Part shown: positions 41,333 to 50,576 of the stretch, piece after piece
How positions within the stretch are numbered: position 1 is the stretch's first letter
Layout: each line of letters begins with the position of its first letter
Assembly (NCBI RefSeq): GCF_001458335.1
Contig: NZ_CYTO01000024.1
Span: 424,944 to 488,943, forward strand
Origin: Cognatishimia activa
GTDB lineage: Bacteria; Pseudomonadota; Alphaproteobacteria; Rhodobacterales; Rhodobacteraceae
Length of the DNA stretch: 64,000 nt
Direction of reading: 5' to 3'
Notes under the pieces: generated by a model
The model's database searches: none
What the model was told of the DNA's origin: nothing
What the model saw: only the letters and a program-made list of their open reading frames with translations
Translations under genes and position numbers: made by a program

Positions 41333-42085
41333 ATGACAGATTGGCCAGTGGGCTATGGACGCCGGATCTTGGCAGAGGTCGACAGCACAAACGCTGAGGC
41401 GGCGCGGATTGCGCCTGATTTGGCGGGGCCTGAGTGGATCGTAGCTTTGCGCCAAACCAAAGCGCGTGGTCGGCGCGGGCGTGCTTGGGACACAGAGACC
41501 GGGAACTTTGCGGGCACTTTGGTTTTGCATCCCAATGAGAGCGCAGACCACATGGCGTTGCGCAGTTTTGTGGCCTCATTGGCATTGTTTGATGCGTTTT
41601 CCGCGGTAACTGCGCGGCCTGAGGCGTTTTCCTTGAAATGGCCTAATGACGTCCTGATGAATGGCGGAAAAGTCGCGGGGATTTTGCTGGAAAGCGCTGG
41701 GTTCGCAGGTGGCCGTCCGAGCCACTTGATTATTGGAATTGGCGTGAATCTTGCCCATGCACCTGGACCCACAAAGCTTGAGCCCAACGCAGTGCGCCCG
41801 GTGTCTCTATTGTCTGAAGCGGGCGTTAACGTGGATCCCGAGAGTTTCTTGAATGTGTTGGCCCCAGCCTACGCCCATTGGGAACAGCAATTTGTGACCT
41901 ATGGGTTTGAGCCCATTCGTAGCGCGTGGATGTCCCGTGCGGCGCGGATCGGCGAGGTGATTACGGCACGGACCATGCGTGAGGAATACATCGGTACCTT
42001 TGAGACAGTGGACAATGCGGGCAATCTGGTGTTGAAGACAGCCCAAGGTGCCGTGGCGATCTCGGCGGCGGATATCTTTTTCTAA
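41333..42085 (+). CDS. birA: Biotin--[acetyl-CoA-carboxylase] ligase
   Basis: A 250-residue class I biotin protein ligase, without the N-terminal DNA-binding domain of E. coli BirA, so it is not expected to repress biotin genes. It has the biotin/ATP site in TKARGRRGRAW (the GRGRRG-type loop), VDSTNAEA and KWPNDVLMNGGKVAGIL. It attaches biotin to carboxylase BCCP lysines such as MccA Lys608. Birth in the tail of a nuo operon, followed by coaX and rnj, is a common roseobacter order as I recall it. Confidence 0.92.
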   Translation: MTDWPVGYGRRILAEVDSTNAEAARIAPDLAGPEWIVALRQTKARGRRGRAWDTETGNFAGTLVLHPNESADHMALRSFVASLALFDAFSAVTARPEAFSLKWPNDVLMNGGKVAGILLESAGFAGGRPSHLIIGIGVNLAHAPGPTKLEPNAVRPVSLLSEAGVNVDPESFLNVLAPAYAHWEQQFVTYGFEPIRSAWMSRAARIGEVITARTMREEYIGTFETVDNAGNLVLKTAQGAVAISAADIFF

Positions 42086-42096
42086 GGCAGGTGTGC

Positions 42097-42867
42097 ATGC
42101 TACTGGCCATCGACTGCGGTAACACAAATACGGTTTTCTCGATCTGGGACGGGGAGAAATTCCTGTGCACCCTGCGCACCTCGACCCACCATGCGCGCAC
42201 CGCAGATGCCTATTTCACGTGGTTTTCTACGCTGATCAGCCATTATGGGATCAAGCTCGACATTACTGACGTGATTATTTCGTCCACCGTGCCGCGGGTG
42301 GTGTTTAACTTGCGGGTGTTTGCGGATCGTTTCTTTGGCTGCCGTCCGATTGTTGTGGGCAAACCAGAATGTGACCTGCCAGTCGCTGTGCGCGTGGATG
42401 CGGGCACGCAGGTGGGGCCTGACCGGCTGGTGAATACTGTGGCAGGCTATGACCGCCATGGTGGTGATCTGATCATTGTGGATTTTGGCACCGCAACAAC
42501 TTTTGACGTTGTCGACACCGATGGGGCCTATATCGGCGGGGTTATTTCTCCCGGCGTGAACCTGTCGCTTGAAGCCCTGCACCAATCCGCTGCGGCCCTG
42601 CCGCATATCGATATCGGTAAGCCGCAAAAGGTGATCGGGACCAACACATTTGAGTGTATGCAATCGGGTGTTTTCTGGGGCTATGTGGGCCTCGTGCGCG
42701 AGATTTGCGACCGTATCAAAGCCGAGCGTGACCGGCCGATGAAAGTGATTTCTACGGGGGGGCTCGCCCCGTTGTTCCAACAGAGCGAGGCGCTCTATGA
42801 CGCCTTTGAAGAAGACTTAACGATGCACGGGCTAACCGTCATCCACCAACATAATAAGGACAACTGA
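42097..42867 (+). CDS. coaX: Type III pantothenate kinase
   Basis: A 256-residue ASKHA-fold kinase that phosphorylates pantothenate, the first step of coenzyme A synthesis. The type III signature motifs are LLAIDCGNTNTVFSIW (phosphate loop with catalytic Asp), GPDRLVN (pantothenate site) and IIVDFGTATTFDVVD. The ATG at 42097 is preferred, with AAGG nine bases upstream; a GTG at 42091 is in frame. It is six bases upstream of the RNase J gene. Confidence 0.94.
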   Translation: MLLAIDCGNTNTVFSIWDGEKFLCTLRTSTHHARTADAYFTWFSTLISHYGIKLDITDVIISSTVPRVVFNLRVFADRFFGCRPIVVGKPECDLPVAVRVDAGTQVGPDRLVNTVAGYDRHGGDLIIVDFGTATTFDVVDTDGAYIGGVISPGVNLSLEALHQSAAALPHIDIGKPQKVIGTNTFECMQSGVFWGYVGLVREICDRIKAERDRPMKVISTGGLAPLFQQSEALYDAFEEDLTMHGLTVIHQHNKDN

Positions 42868-42873
42868 CGCAAT

Positions 42874-44541
42874 ATGAGCAGTGACCGTTTGATTTACCTG
42901 CCTCTCGGAGGGGCGGGCGAAATTGGTATGAACGCCTATGTTTATGGCTATGGGAAACAGGGCCAAGAACGCCTGATCCTGGTCGATCTGGGTGTGACCT
43001 TCTCTGATATGGAGACCACGCCGGGGGTGGACCTGATTTTCCCCGATATGACCTGGCTGATGGAAAACAAAGAGCGCCTTGAGGCGATTTTTATCACCCA
43101 TGGTCACGAGGACCACATTGGGGCGATTGGCCAGTTCTGGGAGAAACTCGGCGCGCCGGTTTATGCGCGCGCTTTCACTGCGAACCTAGCGCGCCACAAA
43201 ATGCGCGACAATGGCCAACCTGAAGAAGCGATCCGTACCGTATCCGCTTGGCCGGAAGTGACAGAGGCAGGACCATTCAAGGTTGGCTTCTTGCCCATGT
43301 CGCACTCTATTCCTGAAAGCGCGGCCTTGGTGATTGACAGCCCGGATGGGCGCGTCATTCACACTGGCGACTTCAAGTTGGACGAAACCCCCATTGTAGG
43401 CGAACCGTTTGATCCAGAGCTTTGGGCCTCTGTTTCCAAATCGGGCGTTAAGGCGCTGGTCTGTGACTCGACCAACGTGTTCTCTCGCCATGAAGGCCGA
43501 TCAGAAGCCAGTGTGGGTCCAGAGATTGAGAAGCTTGTGGCGGCGGCGCCGCAGATGGTGGTGGCAACGACCTTTGCGTCAAACGTGGCCCGCGTGAAAA
43601 CGCTTGCCGAAGCGGGAGAGCGAGCAGGGCGGTCGATTTGCTTGATGGGTCGCGCCATGCGGCGCATGATTGAGGCGGCGATTGAAACCGGCGTACTGAC
43701 GGACTTCCCGAAAGTCGTCAGCCCGGAGGACGCAGGCAACATCCCACGCGAGAATCTGATGCTTTTGGCGACCGGGTCCCAAGGGGAACGCCGTGCGGCA
43801 TCTGCGCAATTGGCACGTGGTAAGCACAATGGGATTACACTGAAGGACGGCGATATGTTCCTCTTCAGTTCCAAAACCATTCCAGGCAATGAAAAGGGTG
43901 TCATCCGCATCATCAACCAATTCTCTGAACGCGGTGTGGATGTGGTGGATGACAGCTCTGGTCTTTATCACGTGTCTGGTCACGCGAACCGTCCGGATCT
44001 GGAACGCCTGCAAGATATCGTTAATCCTCAGATGGTTATCCCGATGCATGGCGAACACCGCCATCTGCGCGAACATGCGAAACTGTCCGAAAGCAAAGGA
44101 CGTCAGAGCATTGTTGCGGTGAACGGAACCATGCTGGATCTGTCTGGCAATGAACCAAAAGTCACCGAATTTGTTGAAACCGGCCGCACCTATTTGGATG
44201 GGTCCGTCAAGATTGGTGCCTTGGATGGTGTCGTCCGAGACCGTATTCGCATGGCGCTCAATGGCCATGTGATCGTGAACGTCATCTTAGATGAAGATGA
44301 CGAGCCATTGGGAGAACCATGGGTCGAGCTGATGGGCCTGCCAGAGCAGGGCAGCAGCTTTGCGCCACTGGTTGACGTGCTGGAAGAAGATCTGAACCAG
44401 TTCCTGGGTCGCGCGGGGCAGAAGACCCTTGCGGATGACGACAAGCTGGAAGAAGGCCTGCGCCGCGTGGCGCGCAATTCCGCGCGGGATGAGATTGGTA
44501 AGAAGCCGGAAGCGACGGTAATCATCAGCCGGTTGAGTTGA
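42874..44541 (+). CDS. rnj: Ribonuclease J
   Basis: A 555-residue metallo-beta-lactamase/beta-CASP ribonuclease with both 5'-3' exo- and endonuclease activity in relatives, acting in rRNA maturation and mRNA decay. The metal site HGHEDH is at residues 76-81, with further ligands in MSHSIPES and HTGDFKLDETP; the beta-CASP motif region has ATGSQGE and MHGEHRHL. It is the last gene before the double terminator at 44.55-44.61 kb. Confidence 0.9.
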   Translation: MSSDRLIYLPLGGAGEIGMNAYVYGYGKQGQERLILVDLGVTFSDMETTPGVDLIFPDMTWLMENKERLEAIFITHGHEDHIGAIGQFWEKLGAPVYARAFTANLARHKMRDNGQPEEAIRTVSAWPEVTEAGPFKVGFLPMSHSIPESAALVIDSPDGRVIHTGDFKLDETPIVGEPFDPELWASVSKSGVKALVCDSTNVFSRHEGRSEASVGPEIEKLVAAAPQMVVATTFASNVARVKTLAEAGERAGRSICLMGRAMRRMIEAAIETGVLTDFPKVVSPEDAGNIPRENLMLLATGSQGERRAASAQLARGKHNGITLKDGDMFLFSSKTIPGNEKGVIRIINQFSERGVDVVDDSSGLYHVSGHANRPDLERLQDIVNPQMVIPMHGEHRHLREHAKLSESKGRQSIVAVNGTMLDLSGNEPKVTEFVETGRTYLDGSVKIGALDGVVRDRIRMALNGHVIVNVILDEDDEPLGEPWVELMGLPEQGSSFAPLVDVLEEDLNQFLGRAGQKTLADDDKLEEGLRRVARNSARDEIGKKPEATVIISRLS

Positions 44542-44547
44542 TCGTAG

Positions 44548-44566
44548 GGTGGGGTTTCACCCCACC
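44548..44566 (+). terminator. First hairpin after rnj (GGTGGGG/CCCCACC)
   Basis: GGTGGGG, a 5-base loop (TTTCA), then CCCCACC, with an outer GATC pair extending the stem past a bulge. No T-tract follows directly. It carries the same arms as the next hairpin, so the two can form alternative pairings. Confidence 0.6.
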
Positions 44567-44580
44567 GATCAAGAACGCAC

Positions 44581-44612
44581 AAAAAAAGGTGGGGTAAAAC
44601 CCCACCTTTTTT
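44581..44612. terminator. Bidirectional intrinsic terminator between rnj and the DEAD-box helicase
   Basis: Seven A, GGTGGGG, loop TAAAA, CCCCACC, six T. The A-run and T-run make a good terminator on either strand, stopping both rnj (plus) and the convergent helicase gene (minus, stop at 44630). Confidence 0.85.
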
Positions 44613-44629
44613 AATTCTAAAACAGCGCT

Positions 44630-46006
44630 TTAGCTTGCGCGACGCTCTTCAAAGCTGAGTGCAATAAAGCTTGGCATATGGTCGCCCATACCAACCACTG
44701 GCGTGTCATTGTCACGGCCACGACCACCACGCCCGCGAGAGCGGCTGCGGTTTGATTTGGCTTCGGACTTGTTGGTTTCAGACTTAGTCGCTTCCACCTT
44801 TGCTGGTGGTTCTTCCGTCTTCTCTTCAACCTGCGCACGCGGCTTGCGCTCTGCCGGTTTCACTGGGTTCTCGATCCGAGGAATTTCTTTCTGGATCAGC
44901 GCTTCGACCGCAGCAAACTGCTTTTCGTCGCGTGGAGAGCAAATCATCACGGCTTTGCCAGAACGACCGGCACGACCGGTGCGGCCGATGCGGTGCACAT
45001 AGTCTTCGGCATGACCTGGCACGTCGAAGTTAAAAACATGCGTCACGTCAGGAATGTCCAAACCACGGGCTGCCACATCTGAGGCCACAAGGAATTGCAG
45101 CTCGCCATTACGGAATGCGTCCAATGTCTTCATCCGCTGGGACTGGTCCAGATCGCCGTGAATAGGCGCTGCGTTCAAACCATATTTCTTCATGGATTTC
45201 GCACAGATATCCACGTCAGTTTTACGGTTACAGAAGATGATCGCGTTGGTGCAGGTGTCACCTTCGAGCTTGATCAGCTCGCGGAGAACCTTGCGCTTCT
45301 CGCTGCCCTCGCGGTCACGGCGAGAGGCCTTGAACATCACAACACCTTGCTCGATGTTTTCAGATGCCGTCGCCTGACGAGCCACTTCAATCCGCACAGG
45401 TGCAGAGAGGAAGGTGTTGGTGATCCGCTCAATCTCTGGCGCCATGGTGGCGGAGAAGAAAAGCGTCTGGCGCGTGAATGGTGTCAGGCCGAAAATGCGT
45501 TCAATATCAGGGATAAAGCCCATATCCAGCATGCGGTCCGCTTCATCCACAACCATGACTTTCACGTCAGAGAGGATCAGTTTGCCGCGTTCGAAATGGT
45601 CCAGAAGGCGACCCGGAGTGGCGATCAGAACGTCCACACCTTTATCGATAATCGCTTCTTGTTCCTTAAAGCTCACCCCGCCAATCAGCAGCGCTTTGGT
45701 GAGTTTTAGGTGTTTGGAGTAAGCATCGAAGTTCTCTGCCACTTGCGCCGCCAGCTCTCGGGTCGGGCACAAGACAAGGCTGCGAGGCATGCGCGCACGA
45801 GCGCGACCACGGGCCAGTAGCGAAATCATTGGTAGAGTAAAACTCGCGGTTTTACCGGTGCCGGTTTGAGCGATCCCCAAAACGTCTTTGCCTTCAAGGG
45901 CAGGGGGGATGGCGCCCTCTTGAATGGGCGTTGGGCTTTCGTAACCCGCTTCTTCAACGGCTTTTAGAACTTTTTTGTTCAGGTTCAGGTCAGCAAATTT
46001 TGTCAT
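44630..46006 (-). CDS. DEAD/DEAH-box RNA helicase (RhlE/DeaD-like)
   Basis: A 458-residue RNA helicase. All core motifs are visible: Q-motif region ESPTPIQEGAIP, AQTGTGKT (Walker A), PTRELA, DEAD in VVDEADRMLD, SAT in FFSATMAP, and HRIGRTGRAGRSG. The C-terminal part is a low-complexity Lys/Glu then Arg/Gly-rich tail that should bind RNA, ending in GMGDHMPSFIALSF. The ATG at 46006 (MTKFADLNLNK) is chosen over an upstream frame because it fits the family start. The 191-base upstream gap (46007-46197) holds no gene I can support. Confidence 0.88.
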   Translation of the reverse strand: MTKFADLNLNKKVLKAVEEAGYESPTPIQEGAIPPALEGKDVLGIAQTGTGKTASFTLPMISLLARGRARARMPRSLVLCPTRELAAQVAENFDAYSKHLKLTKALLIGGVSFKEQEAIIDKGVDVLIATPGRLLDHFERGKLILSDVKVMVVDEADRMLDMGFIPDIERIFGLTPFTRQTLFFSATMAPEIERITNTFLSAPVRIEVARQATASENIEQGVVMFKASRRDREGSEKRKVLRELIKLEGDTCTNAIIFCNRKTDVDICAKSMKKYGLNAAPIHGDLDQSQRMKTLDAFRNGELQFLVASDVAARGLDIPDVTHVFNFDVPGHAEDYVHRIGRTGRAGRSGKAVMICSPRDEKQFAAVEALIQKEIPRIENPVKPAERKPRAQVEEKTEEPPAKVEATKSETNKSEAKSNRSRSRGRGGRGRDNDTPVVGMGDHMPSFIALSFEERRAS

Positions 46007-46197
46007 GCGTATCCGTGGTTTACGGACAAATTCGCGCCCGTAGCGTATGATTGGATCGGGCCCGTCTGGCCCCGCGGTCATGCGCGGTCTTGATCCTTGC
46101 GCCACCCATTAAAGCATAAGCGGACATGCGTCAACGATGGCCCCGGGGCACTCGCTTCAAGCGCGAATTTGTTTGCAAAATGGAAACAAAGATGTCG

Positions 46198-47151
46198 CTA
46201 TTTTGGGAAGTGTTTTGCCCGTTTTTGCGCGAGGTCTAATTTGTACTGACGCAGATAGCCCAATTCATCTAGTCGCGTGCGCAATTCGGGTGTGGCTAGG
46301 CAACTTTCTTCAAAGAATGCCCGCAGGCTTTCAGTGCCGCCATCGGTGAGGGATTTAAACAGAGCATGACGCTGAACGCGACCCGAAAGCGGATCAATAT
46401 TTTGTTCCAGCTCCTGTCGGTAAGAGCCGCGGCTTAGGCGGAAATCCATGATCGTCAGCCATTTCTCCCAGCTTTCAATATGCTTGTGGCAAAGCTCAAT
46501 TCCTTCGGCGTCTTCGGCCTTTAGAGCAATCTCTTTGTTTTCAAACGCACGGTGGATGCCGAATTTGATGTCGTTCAACCCGGTGCGGACGAAGATCTTG
46601 CCTTCAACATGGCTGACAAAGCCGCTTTTCAAAATGCCGCCGTAAGTGGGGTAGAGTTTATGCTCGATCGCTTTCCCTTGTGGGCCGTTGGGTAAGCGGG
46701 ACTTGCAATAGGTAACCTCTGGGTCAATCTCGGTGAGGCCATCGGTACATAAAGCCTCGGATGGAAAAACCCGCAACACGGGCACGTGAGCTGCACAGGC
46801 CGCGAGGATTTCGGCCACAGGCCTTTCCGGACATAGGAATTCGTCAACGTCGATATGGACCACCCAATCCAAGTCCTTGGCGCGTCGATAGTAGTAGGAC
46901 GCATTGCGAACCTGCCGCACCTGATGTTTTTTCGGTCGCCGACCAATGGTGCTTTGCCAATGCTCGTCATCGGTGAGCACCGCATGCGCTTTGGGGTTCT
47001 TAGATAAAGCCTTTGCCGTTTTTTCATTGCGGTCGTCCAAGAAGACTGTGACGTCGTCAGCACCCAGATCCAAATGGTAGGCCACAAAGCGCAAAACATC
47101 TTCTGTTGGTGCTTTGATCGTGGCGACCACGCCCCATTTCGGCGCGCTCAT
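46198..47151 (-). CDS. Glycosyltransferase family 2-like protein
   Basis: A 317-residue protein with an N-terminal GT-A type fold resembling the Glyco_tranf_2_4 group: WGVVATIKAPTEDVLRFVAYHLDLGADDVTVFLDD, then the metal-binding DVDEF in WVVHIDVDEFLCP. The pattern suits an enzyme that adds a sugar to a surface glycan, but the acceptor is unknown. Its ATG overlaps the stop of the larger upstream gene (ATGA), and both carry the same domain, so they are likely a tandem duplicate pair. Confidence 0.7.
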   Translation of the reverse strand: MSAPKWGVVATIKAPTEDVLRFVAYHLDLGADDVTVFLDDRNEKTAKALSKNPKAHAVLTDDEHWQSTIGRRPKKHQVRQVRNASYYYRRAKDLDWVVHIDVDEFLCPERPVAEILAACAAHVPVLRVFPSEALCTDGLTEIDPEVTYCKSRLPNGPQGKAIEHKLYPTYGGILKSGFVSHVEGKIFVRTGLNDIKFGIHRAFENKEIALKAEDAEGIELCHKHIESWEKWLTIMDFRLSRGSYRQELEQNIDPLSGRVQRHALFKSLTDGGTESLRAFFEESCLATPELRTRLDELGYLRQYKLDLAQKRAKHFPK

Positions 47152-48875
47152 TCCGCTGCCTCATCTGGCACGCTTTTGGCCAATTGCGTAATTTCCTTCA
47201 CCAGCGCGTCGATTTTTTCGTCGGTGTTCAGGTCGATTTTCACAAGGTCCCCTGAGGCAGTCAACGCTTCAATGACGTCAGGTCGGGCGGTGGCGATCTC
47301 GTCAAAAAACTGTTGTAACTCAGGGTTAAATGGCTCGTTGCTTAAGGCGCTGAGGGTTGTTCGTATGTCGATGTCGCCCTTACCACGGCGCGCATAGCCT
47401 TGATCCATGCGCCGAGGTATAGAATCCAAGAAATGTCTGAAATCACGGGCGTGGTTATGGGCCACTTGTAGCCCGGCGGGCGTGAAACCATTGGTGATCG
47501 GCTTTTTGTGGTGCTTGATCACGTAATTGCCGACACGAATGTCTTTGAGCTTTGCGCGTAAAAACAATCGGGGCTCTGATGGGCCAAGCATTAAGTTCGC
47601 CACGTAGCCATAGTAAGTGGGGTAAAGTTTCTGCTGATCGGCGAGTGGCAAATTCCAGTCGCTTGATGGCCTCCGATACGCAGTGTCGCTTCCCGCAAAT
47701 TTTTCGACAACGGGCATGGTGATAAAGGCGGCATCTTTGGGGACTTCTGCCAGCATATCGCGCAGCTCACCGTCAAAGACCATACGTTCGTCAGTGTCCA
47801 GCATTGCCAGCCAATCGACCGAAAGTTTGCGCCGTGCTCGGTTGAAGTAGAACGCTTTTCTGGCGTTGCGCTGTGGAAGCCGTTCCCTTTGGGTCGGTGA
47901 AATCACATTGTCGTCCGCCAAGACCACGCTGATCTTCGGATGTTCGGCGAGTTCCGTGGGCAAAGCGTTTGGGTCCTCGCCATAGAGCACCACCTGATCG
48001 GCGCCCATATCGATATGATGCGCCGCAAAGGCCACTGCTTGGTCGAGATCTTCATTTACTGTTGCGGCAACAGCCCAGGTGATCTTTTTGGGGTTCCGTT
48101 TGATGTGGCCAGGCGGCACCGGAAGGGGGTTTGTATTGGCCTGTGCCAATGTGGCTTTGCGTTCACCGGACATGACCTGAAGTCGACGGAACAATGTGCC
48201 GGGGTCGTCATTGATCGCATTGAGCAAGTGTTTCGCCAATGGTTCGATCACCGGGTCTTTGTCGCTATCGGCCCAAAGGCGGGTCAAAAGCGCCACATCC
48301 AAACCGCCGCCTTTCAGCGAATAGGAGGGGATATCCAGCGGCAAAGCCGTGTTGATCTTGTGATCGGTGCTATGCGGAACCGCCGGTTTTTTGCCGGTAT
48401 AGAGCCGCTCAAATTCATAAAGTTTGATCATGCCAAATAGCATGGTCATGGACCGTCCAAGGCTGCGCTGCGCCTCGTTCACGCCTCTGTCGCCAAAGGT
48501 GGTGATGGAGGACACGAGCCAGCGCAGGGGCAACCAACGTAGCAAAAACTCAGAATGCTCCGCCCAGATTTTCTGAAATAATTCAGCCGCATGGTCAGGC
48601 TGGTCTTCTTTGCGCAAATTGGCGATGACAAAGCCATTCAGCCAACATAGCTGAGGTTGGCCTTCGAATTCCTGCTGCAGCTGACGCGCTTTCTTCGCAA
48701 AACTTGAATCGGATTTCAGCGGTTCGGCAATGGTGAGTTCAGTGCGCATCACATGCAGATCGGCGTCAAGACCGGGTAGGTCTTCGCCATCTTCCATGCT
48801 CATAGGCACGCGGCGCATGCGGGCGCGCTGCATGAGGGCGTCAAAGCCCTCTGGATATGTTTTCTCGTCACTCAT
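47148..48875 (-). CDS. Large glycosyltransferase family 2-like protein with N-terminal extension
   Basis: A 575-residue protein. About residues 255-560 match the same GT-A fold as the next gene: ITWAVAATVNEDLDQAVAFAAHHIDMGADQVVLYGED and WLAMLDTDERMVF (DxD-type metal motif). Residues 1-250 are an alpha-helical extension I do not recognise, possibly a scaffolding or acceptor-binding part. The extension plus the fused 4-base overlap with the short GT gene make the pair worth noting. Confidence 0.65.
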   Translation of the reverse strand: MSDEKTYPEGFDALMQRARMRRVPMSMEDGEDLPGLDADLHVMRTELTIAEPLKSDSSFAKKARQLQQEFEGQPQLCWLNGFVIANLRKEDQPDHAAELFQKIWAEHSEFLLRWLPLRWLVSSITTFGDRGVNEAQRSLGRSMTMLFGMIKLYEFERLYTGKKPAVPHSTDHKINTALPLDIPSYSLKGGGLDVALLTRLWADSDKDPVIEPLAKHLLNAINDDPGTLFRRLQVMSGERKATLAQANTNPLPVPPGHIKRNPKKITWAVAATVNEDLDQAVAFAAHHIDMGADQVVLYGEDPNALPTELAEHPKISVVLADDNVISPTQRERLPQRNARKAFYFNRARRKLSVDWLAMLDTDERMVFDGELRDMLAEVPKDAAFITMPVVEKFAGSDTAYRRPSSDWNLPLADQQKLYPTYYGYVANLMLGPSEPRLFLRAKLKDIRVGNYVIKHHKKPITNGFTPAGLQVAHNHARDFRHFLDSIPRRMDQGYARRGKGDIDIRTTLSALSNEPFNPELQQFFDEIATARPDVIEALTASGDLVKIDLNTDEKIDALVKEITQLAKSVPDEAAE

Positions 48876-48919
48876 ACTGCTCGTGCGGGCCTTTGTTTTA
48901 TCGGCCCATCACGGGCCAG

Positions 48920-50527
48920 TTAGACCATCATCTCCTTTGTAGCGGTCAATTTCACGTCTGGGTAGTCCCTTCCCACACGATCGATGTCCCACTGCAAACG
49001 GGTCAGATATACAATGTCGCCATCATGGTCGTGGCTGATGTGTTGTTTGTTGGCGTCCGCAAACTTCTCAACAGCCTCTTTTTCACCACTCACCCAACGG
49101 GCCGAGGTGAACTGGCTGGCTTCAAAACGCACGGGCAGGCCGTATTCGAGTTCGATCCGGCTGGCGAGTACTTCAAATTGCAACGCGCCAACAACACCGA
49201 CGATAAAGCCAGAGCCGATGGAGGGTTTGAAGACCTTCGCTGCGCCTTCTTCGGCAAACTGCATCAGCGCTTTTTCAAGATGTTTGGCTTTCAGCGGGTC
49301 GCCCGCACGGACCCCTTGTAGGAGTTCCGGAGCAAAAGATGGAATGCCAGACACGCGCAGCGCTTCGCCTTCGGTCAACGTGTCGCCAATCCGCAATTGG
49401 CCGTGGTTTGGAATACCAATGATGTCGCCGGCCCAAGCCTCTTCCGCCAATTCACGGTCAGAGGCCAAAAACAGCACAGGGTTCGAAATCGCCATAGGCT
49501 TCTTGGTGCGCACATGGGTCAGTTTCATGCCGCGCTTAAAGTGGCCTGATGCCATGCGGACAAAGGCGACACGGTCGCGGTGCTTCGGGTCCATATTCGC
49601 CTGAACCTTGAATACAAAGCCCGCCACTTTCTTTTCTTCCGGCGCGATTTCACGCGGGGAAGCCGTTTGTGGTTGCGGCTCTGGTCCGTAATTTGCAATG
49701 CCGTGCATCAGCTCCTGAACACCAAAAGAGTTGATGGCAGAGCCAAACCAGATCGGGGTCATGTGGCCTTCAAGCACGGATTGAGGATCAAGCTTTGGCA
49801 GCAATTCCTTGGCCATCTCGACCTCTTCCAGGAACTTGTCCAATAGGTCCGCCGGCACATGTTCCGCAAGGCGCGGATCATCCAGCCCATTGATTTCAAT
49901 GCTTTCCGCGACCTTGTTTCGGTCCGCACGGTCCATCAGCTCTAGCCGGTCCCGCAGCAGGTCATAACAGCCGATGAAATCGCGGCCGACGCCGATTGGC
50001 CAAGAGGCGGGCGTCACGTCAATCGCAAGGTTCTCTTGTATCTCGTCGATGATCTCAAACGTATCGCGGCTTTCCCGGTCCATCTTGTTACAGAAGGTAA
50101 GGATTGGCAGGTCGCGCAGGCGGCAGACTTCGAACAGTTTCTGCGTCTGGCTTTCAACACCCTTCGCGCCGTCAATCACCATGACAGCAGCGTCCACTGC
50201 GGTCAGCGTGCGATAGGTGTCTTCCGAGAAGTCAGAGTGGCCCGGCGTGTCCACAAGATTGAAGCGGAAGCTGCTGAAATCAAAAGACATTGCGGATGCA
50301 GAGACCGAGATCCCGCGATCCTGTTCCATCTTCATAAAGTCAGACCGCGTGCGCCGCGCTTCGCCTTTCGCGCGCACCTGACCGGCCATCTGAATCGCAC
50401 CACCATAGAGAAGGAATTTCTCTGTCAGGGTGGTTTTACCGGCGTCCGGGTGGCTGATGATCGCAAAGGTGCGACGACGCGCGATTTCGGGCGGCAATTC
50501 TGGGCGGTTTGAAGCGGTGTTTGACAT
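48920..50527 (-). CDS. prfC: Peptide chain release factor 3
   Basis: A 535-residue translational GTPase that recycles RF1/RF2 after termination. GTPase motifs are SHPDAGKTT (G1), DTPGHSDF (G3) and NKMDRE (G4); domains 2 and 3 follow with GVVGALQFEVLASRIELEYG. The ATG at 50527 is used; a GTG at 50548 is in frame but has no better ribosome-binding site. A palindromic stretch (GAGCGC-GCGTATA-GCGCTC) lies just before the ATG. It shares a strand with the upstream Hint-domain gene. Confidence 0.92.
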   Translation of the reverse strand: MSNTASNRPELPPEIARRRTFAIISHPDAGKTTLTEKFLLYGGAIQMAGQVRAKGEARRTRSDFMKMEQDRGISVSASAMSFDFSSFRFNLVDTPGHSDFSEDTYRTLTAVDAAVMVIDGAKGVESQTQKLFEVCRLRDLPILTFCNKMDRESRDTFEIIDEIQENLAIDVTPASWPIGVGRDFIGCYDLLRDRLELMDRADRNKVAESIEINGLDDPRLAEHVPADLLDKFLEEVEMAKELLPKLDPQSVLEGHMTPIWFGSAINSFGVQELMHGIANYGPEPQPQTASPREIAPEEKKVAGFVFKVQANMDPKHRDRVAFVRMASGHFKRGMKLTHVRTKKPMAISNPVLFLASDRELAEEAWAGDIIGIPNHGQLRIGDTLTEGEALRVSGIPSFAPELLQGVRAGDPLKAKHLEKALMQFAEEGAAKVFKPSIGSGFIVGVVGALQFEVLASRIELEYGLPVRFEASQFTSARWVSGEKEAVEKFADANKQHISHDHDGDIVYLTRLQWDIDRVGRDYPDVKLTATKEMMV

Positions 50528-50576
50528 GAGCGCGCGTATAGCGCTCACGTCTTAACCACGCAATGGGGATTAGTGT

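Noticed and set aside
45095-45709. Plus-strand frame of 204 codons inside the helicase gene
   Set aside because: Antisense to the conserved helicase core motifs; no domain.
50521-50548. Palindromic stretch at the prfC start as a regulatory site
   Set aside because: GAGCGC/GCGCTC arms are G/C-rich and short; in GC-rich DNA this may be chance, and start-site choice explains part of it.
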